Positions 16,755 through 26,331 of a stretch of DNA of 64,000 nt are shown in pieces (position 1 is the stretch's first letter; each line of letters opens with the position of its first letter). The DNA is from Neofamilia massiliensis. Its GTDB lineage: Bacteria; Bacillota; Clostridia; Tissierellales; Peptoniphilaceae. The notes beneath the pieces were generated by a model, which had not been told where the DNA came from, did not search any database, and worked only from the letters and a program-made list of their open reading frames with translations. Location of the stretch: contig NZ_CYUJ01000003.1 in NCBI RefSeq assembly GCF_001299475.1, positions 624,409 to 688,408 of the forward strand. The letters are read 5' to 3'. Position numbers and translations under genes: made by a program.

Positions 16755-17318
16755 ATGAAAAAAGATGAAGAATTGTTAAGCAAAAAAAGATCAATTGAAC
16801 TTTGGGACAAAAATATAATCAATAACTTTGAAGTTGGAACATTTAAAGGACTTTGTGACATTCACGCCTATCTTTTCCAAGACATCTTTCCCTTTGCTGG
16901 CAAAATCCGAGATGTCAACCTAGCCAAGGGCAACTTTCGCTTTGCCCCAACCTTATTTTTAAAAGACAACTTGAGAATAATTGAAGCTATGCCAGAAGAA
17001 AACTTTGATCAAATTGTAGAAAAGTATGTTGAAATGAACATAGCCCATCCCTTTAGAGAAGGCAATGGCAGGGCAACTAGGTTGTGGTTGGACCAAATTT
17101 TAAAAGCCAGGCTTGGTCGATGTATTGACTGGGCGAAAGTAAATAAGTATGACTACCTGTCAGCAATGGAAAGGTCGCCTGTAAATTCTTTAGAGCTAAA
17201 GCATTTGTTAAAGGCTGCCTTGACAGATGAAATAAAATCTAGACAAGTTTACCTAAGAGGCATTCAACAATCTTACTATTATGAGTCTATGGAAGACTAC
17301 GATATTAATAACTTATAA
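16755..17318 (+). CDS. fic: Class III Fic-domain protein (AMP transferase type)
   Basis: A 187-residue Fic protein that probably transfers AMP from ATP to a target protein. The active-site motif HPFREGNGR is at residues 98-106 (catalytic His98). The C-terminus contains SYYYES (173-178), fitting the (S/T)xxxE(G/N) inhibitory motif that in class III Fic proteins such as NmFic sits after the catalytic core and blocks ATP; the last position is Ser rather than Gly or Asn. So it is probably self-inhibited, and no separate antitoxin gene is beside it. Start ATG follows GCGAGGTGACTAA. Monocistronic, flanked by terminators and repeats. Confidence 0.88.
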   Translation: MKKDEELLSKKRSIELWDKNIINNFEVGTFKGLCDIHAYLFQDIFPFAGKIRDVNLAKGNFRFAPTLFLKDNLRIIEAMPEENFDQIVEKYVEMNIAHPFREGNGRATRLWLDQILKARLGRCIDWAKVNKYDYLSAMERSPVNSLELKHLLKAALTDEIKSRQVYLRGIQQSYYYESMEDYDINNL

Positions 17319-17324
17319 AATTTA

Positions 17325-17351
17325 AACCAAGGATTTTGCCTTGGTTTTTTT
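17325..17351 (+). terminator. Terminator of the Fic gene
   Basis: AACCAAGG pairs with CCTTGGTT, then a run of T. Confidence 0.9.
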
Positions 17352-17517
17352 GTATTAAGGCTTCGCCAATTAAATAATTTGTTTCTGATCTTAGTTCTTT
17401 TTAGTAAATAAAAATATTTGAGCTAGCTCTGCTTCGCCAAATTCAAAAGTCATTGTGACGCTTAGTCTTTCTCATTGATTAAATGAGTTGCCACCTCAGG
17501 AGGAGACTAAGGGAGCT

Positions 17518-17618
17518 GGCAGTCAGATTCTAGCCAATCAGCCTTTCCTACGGTCGGCTTCTTGGGAATCTTTTGCATAAGACCTGTTAGCCAAATCAAA
17601 GATTTGGACTAGGGCTTT
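17518..17618 (+). repeat. Mosaic repeat block, copy A
   Basis: About 100 bases beginning GGCAGTCAGATTCTA and ending with a CCAAATC/GATTTGG palindrome followed by GGACTAGGGCTT. The same blocks in the same order, roughly 80 percent alike by eye, lie in reverse orientation at 27776-27886; its two ends recur separately at 18079 and 18187, and the first at 7722. It carries no gene. The flanks (17352-17517 and 17619-17786) hold three CTTCGCCA motifs and nothing coding. Confidence 0.75.
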
Positions 17619-17786
17619 AATTCTCCCTCATCGCCTCCTCCCGAGACCCTCCTCCCCTTTCACCCTAAACTGTTCCTGCGGAAGGCTGCTTCGCCATTGG
17701 CAATAGTTGTTTATGAAAAGAACTTAATTTCTTAACTTACGAGTTGTGGTCAATGTTTTTAATAAATCTAAATTAAGAAAAAATTC

Positions 17787-17951
17787 TCAATCAAATATCG
17801 CTTCCCACATTTCGTCGTAGGTGTAGACTTTTAGGTCTGGGTTTATTTGTACTTTAATTGTTTGTGGTTTTTCGTCTTTGATTTCAAGTGTTTTGTCCCT
17901 GCCTAGGTTTTCTAAGGCTTGGGGATTTACTATTATTGGTCCGTTTTTCAT
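17787..17951 (-). CDS. Small 54-residue protein of unknown function
   Basis: A complete small gene: ATG at 17951, AGGAGG five bases upstream, 54 codons, TGA at 17787. The protein begins MKNGPIIVNPQALENLGRDK and has a YTYDEMWEAIFD tail. It is mixed-charge, soluble, with no membrane segment and no cysteine. The strong ribosome binding site and normal codon use for this genome argue that it is real. It lies alone among repeats between the Fic gene and carbamate kinase; the size and tail recall small antitoxin or adaptor proteins, but no family is recognised. Confidence 0.6.
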   Translation of the reverse strand: MKNGPIIVNPQALENLGRDKTLEIKDEKPQTIKVQINPDLKVYTYDEMWEAIFD

Positions 17952-18060
17952 TTTCGCCTCCTAGTTTGTAGTCTTAGTTTACTGGAGGCTTGTTAGTTTT
18001 TCTTTGGGTCTTTGTTAAGATGAGGTTAAGTTTTTTTTGCAAGTGAATTATGTCAATTGA

Positions 18061-18297
18061 AAAGGGGACGCACATAAATGGCAGTCAGATTCTAGCCAAT
18101 CGACTCTCGCCTTGGTGTTAAGATGGTGAAGGGGGACAGACCACAAGGGTCAGTCCCCACGTTGTGTGGAGCGAAGGGAGAATTTTGGACTAGGGCTTCG
18201 AATGTCCCCGAAATTTTGAAAAACGTGGACACAGCTAAAGCAATGTCCCCTTTCCCTAAAGGAACGTCCCAAAAATTAAATGTCCCCTTTTCTCTAT
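18061..18297. repeat. Cluster of mosaic and palindromic repeats upstream of the carbamate kinase stop
   Basis: Contains GGCAGTCAGATTCTA (from 18079), a 27-base GGGGAC/GTCCCC hairpin (18132-18158), the GGACTAGGGCTTCG block ending in TGTCCCC (18187-18209), a 26-base GTGGAC/GTCCCC unit (18225-18250) and partial units to 18290. Apparent frames of 69 and 114 codons here come from the repeats, not from genes. Bases 17952-18060 hold nothing recognisable. Confidence 0.75.
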
Positions 18298-18304
18298 TCA
18301 ATTT

Positions 18305-19234
18305 TTATTTTTTTATTATTGTTCCTGTTTTGCCTTGGAGCCCGGCTGCTGCTTTTTCTAAGGATGTGATTAGGGCTTGTCTGCCTTCTTTAGTTTCTGC
18401 AAAGCTAATAGCAGCTTGGACTTTTGGTAGCATTGAGCCTGGAGCGAAGTGGCCTTCTTCTATATAGACCTTGGCTTGATCAATTGTAATTTCATCTAAC
18501 CATTTTTCGTTTTCCTCACCAAAATTTATGGCGACTTGGTCAACTGCTGTTAAAATTATTAAAGTATCAGCGTCTACAAGTTCTGCAATTTTTGCTGAGG
18601 TAAAGTCCTTGTCAATTACTGCTGGAACTCCTATGAGCCTGCCGTCTTCTTCTACAACTGGAATGCCTCCGCCGCCTCCTGCTACAACAATACAATCATT
18701 GTCGTAAAGGAGTTTTATGGCGGACTTTTCAACAATATCTACAGGTCTTGGTGATGGAACTACTCGCCTGTAGCCTCTGCCTGCATCTTCTTTAAAGACA
18801 AAACCGTCTTTTTCCATGGCCTTGGCTTCTTCTTCACTATAGAAGGACCCAATTGGTTTTGTTGGATTTTCAAAGGCTGGATCTTTTTTATCTACTAGAA
18901 CTTGGCTGACTATTGTTGCAACCATTTTTTCTAGTTTTCTATTTTTAAGTTCATTCTCTATGGCGTTTTGCAAATGGTAGCCAATGTATCCCTGGCTCAT
19001 TGCTCCACATTCTGGAAAGGGCATAGCTGGAGTTTTTGCTTCAGATTTTGCTGCTGTATCAAAGCTTAAGTTTATCATTCCAACTTGGGGGCCGTTGCCG
19101 TGGGATATTATTATTTTGTTGCCTGCTTCAACTAGGTCAACTATTGATTTTGCAGTTGTCTTTACTGCGTCTTTTTGCTCCTCCGGAGTTGAGCCTAAGG
19201 CGTTTCCTCCTAGGGCTAGTACAATTTTCTTCAT
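18305..19234 (-). CDS. arcC: Carbamate kinase
   Basis: A 309-residue amino acid kinase-fold enzyme that makes ATP from carbamoyl phosphate and ADP. Family marks: VLALGGNALG at the start, HGNGPQVG near residue 45, and the AGGGGGIPVV block near 210. Length is exactly that of catabolic ArcC. It ends the operon that starts with ornithine carbamoyltransferase at 26.3 kb, so the two together turn citrulline into ornithine, CO2, ammonia and ATP. Start has AGAGG upstream; it follows the TIGR00300 gene by 17 bases. Confidence 0.95.
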   Translation of the reverse strand: MKKIVLALGGNALGSTPEEQKDAVKTTAKSIVDLVEAGNKIIISHGNGPQVGMINLSFDTAAKSEAKTPAMPFPECGAMSQGYIGYHLQNAIENELKNRKLEKMVATIVSQVLVDKKDPAFENPTKPIGSFYSEEEAKAMEKDGFVFKEDAGRGYRRVVPSPRPVDIVEKSAIKLLYDNDCIVVAGGGGGIPVVEEDGRLIGVPAVIDKDFTSAKIAELVDADTLIILTAVDQVAINFGEENEKWLDEITIDQAKVYIEEGHFAPGSMLPKVQAAISFAETKEGRQALITSLEKAAAGLQGKTGTIIKK

Positions 19235-19251
19235 ATATTATTTTCCTCTTC

Positions 19252-20346
19252 TTATGAATTTAAGGCTCTGTCAACATTTCTAATAAAGTCTTGGGAGTTG
19301 GTTACCATTGTTACTGCAGTAACTGTTCCCCTGTCAGAAAGTTTGTTGACGGCAAATTCTTGGATGTCAATTGTGTACATATAAACTGGTCTTACTAGGC
19401 CATCAAATTCGTTGTAAGATGGAGTCATATTTCCTGTTGCTATTGTAAATAGTATTGCTGACATCATTATCATTGTCGATGTTTTTCTTGAGTGCTTTCT
19501 CATTTCGTTTTGGGCATCGTAGACGTTGTTATAGGTTTCTGGTAGCGAAAGTCTGTCTCTAATTGTGCCTCCCATTACTATTGGCACGTCCATTTCTATA
19601 CAGGCTTTTACAAAACCGTCTTTAACCATGCCAGATTCTACTAGGGCCTTAGTTGAGCCGTACTTTCTTGCTAGGTTTATTGTGGCATAAAGATTTCTAG
19701 TTGTGTTTTGTTCCTTATCAAAAACCTTTTGGCCCCAAGCTGTGTTAAAGATTCCCCTTTCAAGGTCAAAGGCTGCAGTTTCTGTTCCGCAAAAAATCGC
19801 TTGGACATAGCCTTCGCGAATTAATCTTTCTAGAGCCAATCTTGAATCCCTGTCTAAGGTAAGAGCTGCTCCAATAACTAAGGTTACATAACCATTGTTT
19901 GCTTTTTCGTGTTTTAAAACTTCGTATAAGTTGTCATAGTCAACTGAGTAGGCAGTTTCTCTAGACCTTCCTTCTCTAAAGGCAAAGGTGTTTGCTTCTT
20001 CCTCTTCTTCTAAGAAGCCTTTTGTCCAGACGAAAATCCCTTCTGATCCGTCTTCTGTTCTTCCAATGGCAACCTTGTCGCCTTTTTTTAGATTTCTAAA
20101 TTCAACTATGTCTACAGATTCTTCTCCTTCTTTGTCGTTTACTACACAAACTGTATCCATTCTAGACTGAGTTGCTAGGACCCACTTGCCGTTAATTTTA
20201 AAGTATTCTGGAAATACTGAAAGGGCGTGGTAGTTTCTTGGAGAAATTCCATCTTTTTCAACTACTTGAGTTGTAACATTTGGAGCTTTTTTTAAAAATT
20301 CTTCTTCAAAGTTTGGATGATGGTATTTTGGCATTTCAAATTTCAT
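19252..20346 (-). CDS. TIGR00300 (LOR/SDH-region) family protein, second of a tandem pair
   Basis: A 364-residue protein of the TIGR00300 family, the LOR/SDH-type conserved region. Archaeal members are ornithine cyclodeaminases (ornithine to proline and ammonia), and the same domain forms the C-terminal part of the cyanobacterial bifunctional arginine dihydrolase. Visible marks are the NYHALSVFPEYFKINGKW opening, the GYVTLVIGAALTLDRDSR block, and IVMGGTIRDRLSLPETY with MYTIDIQEFAVNKLSDRG near the end. It overlaps the upstream paralogue by one base (TAATG), indicating tight coupling, and precedes arcC. Ornithine cyclodeaminase is an inference from family and context. Confidence 0.75.
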   Translation of the reverse strand: MKFEMPKYHHPNFEEEFLKKAPNVTTQVVEKDGISPRNYHALSVFPEYFKINGKWVLATQSRMDTVCVVNDKEGEESVDIVEFRNLKKGDKVAIGRTEDGSEGIFVWTKGFLEEEEEANTFAFREGRSRETAYSVDYDNLYEVLKHEKANNGYVTLVIGAALTLDRDSRLALERLIREGYVQAIFCGTETAAFDLERGIFNTAWGQKVFDKEQNTTRNLYATINLARKYGSTKALVESGMVKDGFVKACIEMDVPIVMGGTIRDRLSLPETYNNVYDAQNEMRKHSRKTSTMIMMSAILFTIATGNMTPSYNEFDGLVRPVYMYTIDIQEFAVNKLSDRGTVTAVTMVTNSQDFIRNVDRALNS

Positions 20347-21509
20347 TATCTTATTTCTCCTTCCACTGAATTTTTCTTTGCTGGTATATATTCTTTTTCT
20401 TCAATTTTATTGGCTGCTTGAAGCTCATTATCTGCTACTTTAATTAAGGCTCTTTCACAGTTTACTACAAAGTCTTGGGCATTAGTTACTATTGGTGTAA
20501 AGGCCATATTTTCTCTGGCTGCTGCAATTTTGTTTACTACGTTTTCTGTTATGTCAACTGTGTACATATAAACTGGAGTAATCTTACCGTCTTCTCTCAC
20601 CCTATAACCTGAGGCCATATTGGCAACTGATGATGAGTGAAGCATGGTTGCAACTGTTATTATTAGTGTGGCCTTGTCTAAGTGTTCTTTAGTTGCTGTT
20701 AGACCCTTGTCTATGTCGCCATATACTTCTGGCAGCGGGCCGTCATCACGAACTGATCCACAAAGGACAAAAGGTACGTCCATGTCGTTTAGTGTTTTTA
20801 TAATTCCGTCTTTTACATGGCCGTCTGCAATAAACTTCTTTATTGAACCAGTAGCCCTAACTTCGTTTAAAAGGTCCAAGTGGTTGTAGTGGCCTAGAGG
20901 TACATTTTCTTGGGTGTAAATATTTTGACCAAGGGCAGTATTTAAAAATCCACCTTCAAGGTCGTGGGTACACATGGCATTGCCGCCAAGTAGGCAGTCA
21001 ATGTAGCCATTTTCTGCTAATTTGTTTAGCGAGTGTCTAGTGTCATAGTCAAAGACAACTGAAGGTCCAAGGACCCAAACTATATAGCCGCCGTTGTCTC
21101 TTTCGTATTCCATTAGGTCAAAAAGCTGGTCGTATTTTTCTGAAAATGATGATTCAACTGCACAGCCTTTTTCTGTATAGACAGATGCTGGAAAGCCTTC
21201 CTTGTAAAGTAAAATTCCCTGAGATCCATCTCTTTTTTGGCCAAGGACAACTTGGTCTCCAACTTCAAGGTCTCTAAATTCTTTTATTACAACTTCCCCA
21301 TCTTTTACAACTGCCAGGCAGTTAATTGAGTTGTGATCTGGTAGGTACCACTTGTCTCCCACCTTATAATATGTTGGCATGTGACTGGTTAGATAAAAAT
21401 CTTCTGGGGCCACTCCCTTAATTTCTACTGCCTCAGTTTTTACATTTGGCATAGTCATGTACTTTTCTTCTTTGAAGTCTGGTGCTTCAAATACAGGTAA
21501 TTTAAACAT
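20346..21509 (-). CDS. TIGR00300 (LOR/SDH-region) family protein, first of a tandem pair
   Basis: A 387-residue paralogue of the next gene; the two share the domain plan but are clearly diverged. Marks: DFYLTSHMPTYYKVGDKW, GGYIVWVLGPSVVFDYDTR, FVLCGSVRDDGPLPEVYGD and MYTVDITENVVNKIAAAR, each with a counterpart in the partner. It has a longer C-terminal tail ending in a charged stretch. Start ATG has AGGGGAGG upstream. The one-base overlap suggests equal synthesis and perhaps a two-subunit enzyme. Function is inferred as ornithine conversion, because ornithine is the product of the carbamoyltransferase in the same operon. Confidence 0.75.
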   Translation of the reverse strand: MFKLPVFEAPDFKEEKYMTMPNVKTEAVEIKGVAPEDFYLTSHMPTYYKVGDKWYLPDHNSINCLAVVKDGEVVIKEFRDLEVGDQVVLGQKRDGSQGILLYKEGFPASVYTEKGCAVESSFSEKYDQLFDLMEYERDNGGYIVWVLGPSVVFDYDTRHSLNKLAENGYIDCLLGGNAMCTHDLEGGFLNTALGQNIYTQENVPLGHYNHLDLLNEVRATGSIKKFIADGHVKDGIIKTLNDMDVPFVLCGSVRDDGPLPEVYGDIDKGLTATKEHLDKATLIITVATMLHSSSVANMASGYRVREDGKITPVYMYTVDITENVVNKIAAARENMAFTPIVTNAQDFVVNCERALIKVADNELQAANKIEEKEYIPAKKNSVEGEIR

Positions 21510-21523
21510 ATTTCCTCCCCTTT

Positions 21524-24034
21524 TTATTTTTTTATTACTTGAATTTTTTTATCAAAAGACCCGTGTACTTTTATCAAGTCTTCTGGTCCTGTTTCTATAG
21601 TTAAGATAGAAATTTCTGTTAGCAGGTCATCTTCTATAATTTTATTTAATGCTAGACCTGTAGTTTTTTCTGCCAAGGCTTGGGCCACTAAATAATCTTC
21701 TAGGTCCTTGTCGTAAGAAAATTCTATATAGGATTTTTTCAAAGACCCTTGGAGGTCTTTTAATTTTATTTGCACAAGCTTTCTTGCATTTTCTTCATTT
21801 AATTTGTCTATATAATAAATTAAGTCTAGACTGCGTAAAAAGTCTTTTGGCAAAAGCTCTTCTAATTTTTCTCTGGCTTTTTCTTCTTCTAGGTCTGTAC
21901 TTAGGCTGAAGATTAAAAAAGCATTTGAAAAGTCTGCGTCTCTACCCTTAGAATCTTTAATTTTTCCGTTTTTTATTATATTTATAATGGTAGAAAAAAT
22001 ATCCTTGTGGGCCTTGTCAATATTTTCAAAGGCTACAACTGAATAAGGATGGATCCTAATATTTTCGCAAAGGGCTCCTCCCATATCAAAACCAACATAG
22101 CCTGGCGGGGCTCCTAAAAGTTTTGTCAGCGCCGACTTGTCAGTAAATTCTCCCATATCCATTTTAATTAGAGATGCATCGCCGTCATAAATTTCTCTAG
22201 AAACTAGGTCAGAAAAATATGACTTGCCTCCTCCACTTGGGCCTAGAAGCAAAAATGATCCTAGAGGCTTATTCCCTTTAATGACTTTTGCCTTAGACCT
22301 AATAAAGGCATCAACTAGGCTATCAACTAGTGGATCCATGGCCACTAATTTTTCTTTTAAATCTTTTCGTAATTTTTCAAAGTAGTCTAAGTTGTAGGCA
22401 GTGGTCTTTTGGGGCATGCCTGAAAGAGTTTCAACTATTTCTCTAACTTGGTCAACTGTAACTTGGTTTGCGATTTTATAATAAGGTCCTTGGGTTTCAA
22501 GGTCTTTTATTTCCGCCTCTATAGATTTTTTCCCAAGAAGTAAATTGTCTAGTTTTTCATAGTCATCTGCGGCCTTGGCCTTAGCAATTTGTTTGTCTAT
22601 ATCTTCTAGGGCAATTTTTTCTTTTATTAAATCTTCCTGCCTGGTCTTTTCTTTTTTGTAAGCTGATAGTTTTTCTTGATAAAGCTTATTTTTTTCTTCG
22701 ATGGCCTGGTCTAAATCTTCAAGCCTGTAAGAAGATTTTCCTTCTTCAATTTTTATAAGAGCCTTTTCTGTTTCCAGCTGGGAAATTTGTCTCTTCAAAT
22801 CGTCAATTTCCTTAGGTGTCTGGTCAGCATACATTCTTAAAAGAGCCGCCGCCTCGTCAATTATGTCTACACAAACGTCTGGAAACTTCCTTTGAGGCAG
22901 GTATCTCTTTGCAAGTTTTACAGTTTCAACTAGGGCCTGGTCGGTGATTGTAACCTTGTGGTGGCTTTCGTATTTGGATTTTATCCCTCTGAGAATAGAA
23001 AGAGTCGTCTCCTCACTTGGCTCTTCAATTAAAATTTTTTGGAAGCGCCTGTCAAGGGCTGAATCTTTTTCAATGTATTTTTTATATTCGTCAATGGTTG
23101 TAGCCCCAATGGTTAAAATTTCTCCCCTAGCAAGCATGGGCTTTAAAATATTTGCCGTATCCATGGTCCCAGATGAAGACCCTGAACCAATAATGTTATG
23201 GATTTCATCTACAAAGAGAATGATTTTTCCATTAGAGTCTTTTATTATGTCTAGGACTTCTTGGAGTCTCTCTTCAAAGTCGCCCCTGTACTTGGCTCCT
23301 GCAACTAAGGCAGTCATATCTAGGGAAAAGACGATTTTGTTTTGTAAAAGGTCTGGCAGGTCTTTCTTTACAATTCTTTGAACCAAGCCTTCGACTATGG
23401 CAGTCTTTCCAACTCCTGCTTCGCCAATTAAAATTGGATTGTTCTTGAGCCTACGAGACAAAATTCTAATTAGGGAATTTAACTCTCTGTCCCTGCCAAT
23501 AACTGGATCGAGTTTTCCTTCTAAGGCTTCTTTTGTAAGATTTCTGCCGTACTTAGAAAGTTTAGAAAGCGAATCTTTTGAAACTCCTTCTATTAAATCT
23601 TTAGTGTAACGATCCATAAGGGCTTCTTCAAAGACTTCGTAGTTTAGGCCATACTTGCCTGCAATTTTACTGGCCTGGTCATCTCCCTTTAAAATCCCTA
23701 AGAGAATGTGGCTAGAAGAAACTTTTGAGGCGTACATGGTCCTAGAAATTTCCCCAGAACTTAAAATCATTTTTTGATAGGCCTTAGACAGATAAAGTTT
23801 AGTGACTCCCTTAGGCGACTTTAATTTTTTTATAGCCTGGTCAAGGTCGTCTTTAATTAGCTTTAGAGGCAGACCTAAGTCTAAAAGAATTTTAAAAACT
23901 TTAGTTCCTTCATCGTCTAAAATCGAATAGAGTATATGCAAATTTGTCAGTTCTAAATTTTCGTTTTTTATAGCCAGGTCTTGGCCTGTTTTTATAAGAA
24001 AAGCAGCTTCCTGGGTATAAGTTGTGGTATCCAT
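21524..24034 (-). CDS. ClpB-like AAA+ chaperone with degenerate second ATPase domain
   Basis: An 836-residue Hsp100 protein. Order: N domain (1-145), first AAA with Walker A GEAGVGKT (204-211) and Walker B LFVDEIH, a coiled-coil middle domain (about 400-530), and second AAA (about 545-830). The second AAA is unusual: Walker A is GPSGGGKS, Walker B reads [11 protein letters not shown] (near 668) where ClpB has FDEIEKAH, so the catalytic Glu is Asn, and the arginine-finger segment reads FLRSLDLI in place of FLNRLDE. The second ring is probably unable to hydrolyse ATP. It sits inside the ornithine operon between the transporter and the TIGR00300 pair, 9 and 14 bases from its neighbours. Its client is unknown. 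Confidence 0.88.
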   Translation of the reverse strand: MDTTTYTQEAAFLIKTGQDLAIKNENLELTNLHILYSILDDEGTKVFKILLDLGLPLKLIKDDLDQAIKKLKSPKGVTKLYLSKAYQKMILSSGEISRTMYASKVSSSHILLGILKGDDQASKIAGKYGLNYEVFEEALMDRYTKDLIEGVSKDSLSKLSKYGRNLTKEALEGKLDPVIGRDRELNSLIRILSRRLKNNPILIGEAGVGKTAIVEGLVQRIVKKDLPDLLQNKIVFSLDMTALVAGAKYRGDFEERLQEVLDIIKDSNGKIILFVDEIHNIIGSGSSSGTMDTANILKPMLARGEILTIGATTIDEYKKYIEKDSALDRRFQKILIEEPSEETTLSILRGIKSKYESHHKVTITDQALVETVKLAKRYLPQRKFPDVCVDIIDEAAALLRMYADQTPKEIDDLKRQISQLETEKALIKIEEGKSSYRLEDLDQAIEEKNKLYQEKLSAYKKEKTRQEDLIKEKIALEDIDKQIAKAKAADDYEKLDNLLLGKKSIEAEIKDLETQGPYYKIANQVTVDQVREIVETLSGMPQKTTAYNLDYFEKLRKDLKEKLVAMDPLVDSLVDAFIRSKAKVIKGNKPLGSFLLLGPSGGGKSYFSDLVSREIYDGDASLIKMDMGEFTDKSALTKLLGAPPGYVGFDMGGALCENIRIHPYSVVAFENIDKAHKDIFSTIINIIKNGKIKDSKGRDADFSNAFLIFSLSTDLEEEKAREKLEELLPKDFLRSLDLIYYIDKLNEENARKLVQIKLKDLQGSLKKSYIEFSYDKDLEDYLVAQALAEKTTGLALNKIIEDDLLTEISILTIETGPEDLIKVHGSFDKKIQVIKK

Positions 24035-24043
24035 AATCCTCCT

Positions 24044-25198
24044 TTAGGCTAGAAGTAAATAGATAAAGTGGGCAGCAACTCCTCCACAAAATCCACCAAT
24101 GGTGTGAGATAAAATTGCCTTGCCTGTCATTTCTTTGGTGTCAAGGGCATCCATCATTGCAATATGAGTCGAAAGATAACCTGACCAACACATACAAATT
24201 GAAGTAAAAACTGCAATGTCATTGCCAAGGGCCTTGCCAGATTTTACCATTTCAGAAACTACAGCTATGGCTGCTCCTGATGAGCCAAGGGCAGTTATAG
24301 GAACGGCAATGGCCTCAGCTGATGTAAAACCAAAAAGTGGTTTGATTATAAAAGAAATTTTTTCACCAAGCAGGGGCAAAAGGGCAACACCTTGGTTGGC
24401 AGAACCGTCATAGAGGCCGTTAGCTCCATGGCCATTAGTTAGCATAATAACCAAAGTACAAATTAAAAGTACACCTGGAATAATTGAAAGGCCCATGTCT
24501 ACTCCAACCTTACCTCCGTCTAAAAGCGATTGGATAAACCTAGAGCCGTAAGATCCTTCTCTAACCTTTCTCTTGCCCTCTGGAATAATATCCCCTTCTG
24601 TCACTTCAACCATTTCAAGTTCGCCATAATAGGCCTTGGTAGAAAGTAACATCAGTCTAACTGAAACAATTGAGCCGACAATGGCACCAAGTAAACCAAC
24701 TAAGGCTGCCTTCGGCGCATCAGCTAGGGGTAGGCCAACCATAGTTGTACAGACAATAAGTCCCATGCCAAAGGAAGTTCCAAGGTTAGTTAAAGCTGGC
24801 AATTGATACTTTTTAAAATACCTTCTAAAGTTTGAGTCGTGGGCCAGGGCTAAAATCGATGGGTTGTCTGACATAAAACAATTTAAAATTCCCAGAGACG
24901 CAGCCCCTGGCAGGTCGTAAATCGGCTTCATAACAACAGAAAGTCCCTTGTTAATAAAGGCGATAACTCCAAATTCTGAAAAAAGTCCTGAAATCCCACC
25001 AGCAATTACACAAACTGCCATTAAATAAAAGCAGACGTCCATTAAAAGTTTGTAGGCAGTTAACATAATGGTGTTTATCATATTAGATCCGCCCATAACA
25101 GATCCCATATAAATAAAAAATCCTAAAAACAAGGCCAGAAAAATAAAAACTTCTAGGCCAACTTCGTTTTTGTAAAAAACTTTTTCTTTCCTATCCAT
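24044..25198 (-). CDS. GATE/nucleoside-recognition domain membrane protein (YjiH type), putative transporter
   Basis: A 384-residue protein with about ten hydrophobic segments, showing the two nucleoside-recognition (GATE) repeats: PGAASLGILNCFMSDNPS in the first half and FTSAEAIAVPITALGSSGAA in the second. Family members are membrane proteins of mostly unproven transport function. The position between ornithine carbamoyltransferase and the TIGR00300 genes suggests import or exchange of citrulline, ornithine or a related amino acid; that is inference. ATG at 25198 is preferred because AGAGG lies six bases upstream; the ATG two codons earlier touches that site. Confidence 0.75.
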   Translation of the reverse strand: MDRKEKVFYKNEVGLEVFIFLALFLGFFIYMGSVMGGSNMINTIMLTAYKLLMDVCFYLMAVCVIAGGISGLFSEFGVIAFINKGLSVVMKPIYDLPGAASLGILNCFMSDNPSILALAHDSNFRRYFKKYQLPALTNLGTSFGMGLIVCTTMVGLPLADAPKAALVGLLGAIVGSIVSVRLMLLSTKAYYGELEMVEVTEGDIIPEGKRKVREGSYGSRFIQSLLDGGKVGVDMGLSIIPGVLLICTLVIMLTNGHGANGLYDGSANQGVALLPLLGEKISFIIKPLFGFTSAEAIAVPITALGSSGAAIAVVSEMVKSGKALGNDIAVFTSICMCWSGYLSTHIAMMDALDTKEMTGKAILSHTIGGFCGGVAAHFIYLLLA

Positions 25199-25296
25199 AA
25201 GCATCCTCTTTTTAAGTAAAAATTTTTAAAATTAAATTATCAAACAATTTAAAAGAAAGCCTGGCAGATCCAAGCAAACTTTTAAAGTTCCTATGT

Positions 25297-25325
25297 AAAA
25301 GGCCGACAAAATTATCTATCGGCCT
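25297..25325 (-). terminator. Hairpin between argF and the transporter gene
   Basis: GGCCGA (25301-25306) pairs with TCGGCC (25319-25324); on the minus strand four T follow. In the 140-base gap behind argF it may be a partial terminator that makes argF more abundant than the genes downstream. Confidence 0.65.
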
Positions 25326-25338
25326 AAAATTATTTATC

Positions 25339-26331
25339 TTAGAATAAGGTTGCATACATAACAGCTTTAATTGTATGCATTCTGTTTTCAGCCTCATCAA
25401 AAACCTTAGATTGTTTTGATTCAAAAACTTCGTCAGTAACTTCAAGACCAACTAGGCCAAATTCTTTGGCAATATCTTGGCCAACTGTAGTCTTGTCATC
25501 GTGGAAAGATGGTAGACAGTGTAGGAAAATAGCTTGTTCATCAGCTTTTTTCATTACGTCGGCGTTAACTTGGTAGTCCTTTAGAAGTTTAATTCTTTCA
25601 GCCCAAATTTCTTTTGGTTCGCCCATTGAAACCCAAATATCAGTGTAGATAACATTGGCGCCTGTAACAGCTTCAGAAACCTTGTCAGTAACTTTTACAG
25701 TTGAGAAGTTTTCTTTGGAAATTTCTGTGGCGATTTTTACAATTTCTTCGTCAGTTTGTAACTCTTTTGGAGCACAAGCTGTGTAGTTAACTCCCATTTT
25801 TGCACAGGCAACCATTAGAGAGTTGGCCATATTATTTCTAGCATCGCCCATGTAAACAAAGTTTAGGCCCTTTAAATAACCAAAATGTTCTTCAATAGTT
25901 AAAAGGTCAGCTAGCATTTGAGTTGGATGCCATTCATCAGTAAGGCCATTCCAAACTGGAACGCCAGCGTATTCAGCTAGTTCTTCAACAGTTGTTTGTT
26001 TAAAGCCCCTGTATTCAATTCCATCAAACATTCTGCCTAGAACTCTAGCAGTGTCTGCAATTGATTCCTTGTGGCCCATTTGAGAACCAGTTGGGTCTAG
26101 ATAAGTAACTCCCATACCTAGGTCCTTGGCGCCAACTTCAAAGGCACATCTAGTTCTAGTTGAAGTCTTTTCAAAAATTAGAGCAACGTTTTTTCCTTCT
26201 AGGTATCTGTGTGGAACTCCTGCTCTTTTCATGTCCTTAAAGTTTTTAGATAGATCTAGTAGGTATCTAATTTCTTCGCTAGAAAAATCTAGTAGCTTTA
26301 AAAAATGTTTTCCTCTTAAATTTAAACTCAT
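25339..26331 (-). CDS. argF: Ornithine carbamoyltransferase
   Basis: A 330-residue enzyme for ornithine + carbamoyl phosphate to citrulline, or the reverse in catabolism. Carbamoyl phosphate site STRTR at residues 57-61, HPTQ near 137, and ornithine site HCLPSFHD near 270. Length is normal. Start has AAAGGAG upstream. It leads the operon that ends with carbamate kinase and has a divergent AraC regulator, which points to the catabolic direction (an arcB-like role). No arginine deiminase gene is in the window, so citrulline may be taken up directly or made elsewhere. Confidence 0.95.
   Translation of the reverse strand: MSLNLRGKHFLKLLDFSSEEIRYLLDLSKNFKDMKRAGVPHRYLEGKNVALIFEKTSTRTRCAFEVGAKDLGMGVTYLDPTGSQMGHKESIADTARVLGRMFDGIEYRGFKQTTVEELAEYAGVPVWNGLTDEWHPTQMLADLLTIEEHFGYLKGLNFVYMGDARNNMANSLMVACAKMGVNYTACAPKELQTDEEIVKIATEISKENFSTVKVTDKVSEAVTGANVIYTDIWVSMGEPKEIWAERIKLLKDYQVNADVMKKADEQAIFLHCLPSFHDDKTTVGQDIAKEFGLVGLEVTDEVFESKQSKVFDEAENRMHTIKAVMYATLF

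Noticed and set aside
18092-18467. Open frames of 69 codons (minus) and 114 codons (plus)
   Set aside because: They read through palindromic repeats and the antisense of carbamate kinase, with no ribosome sites.
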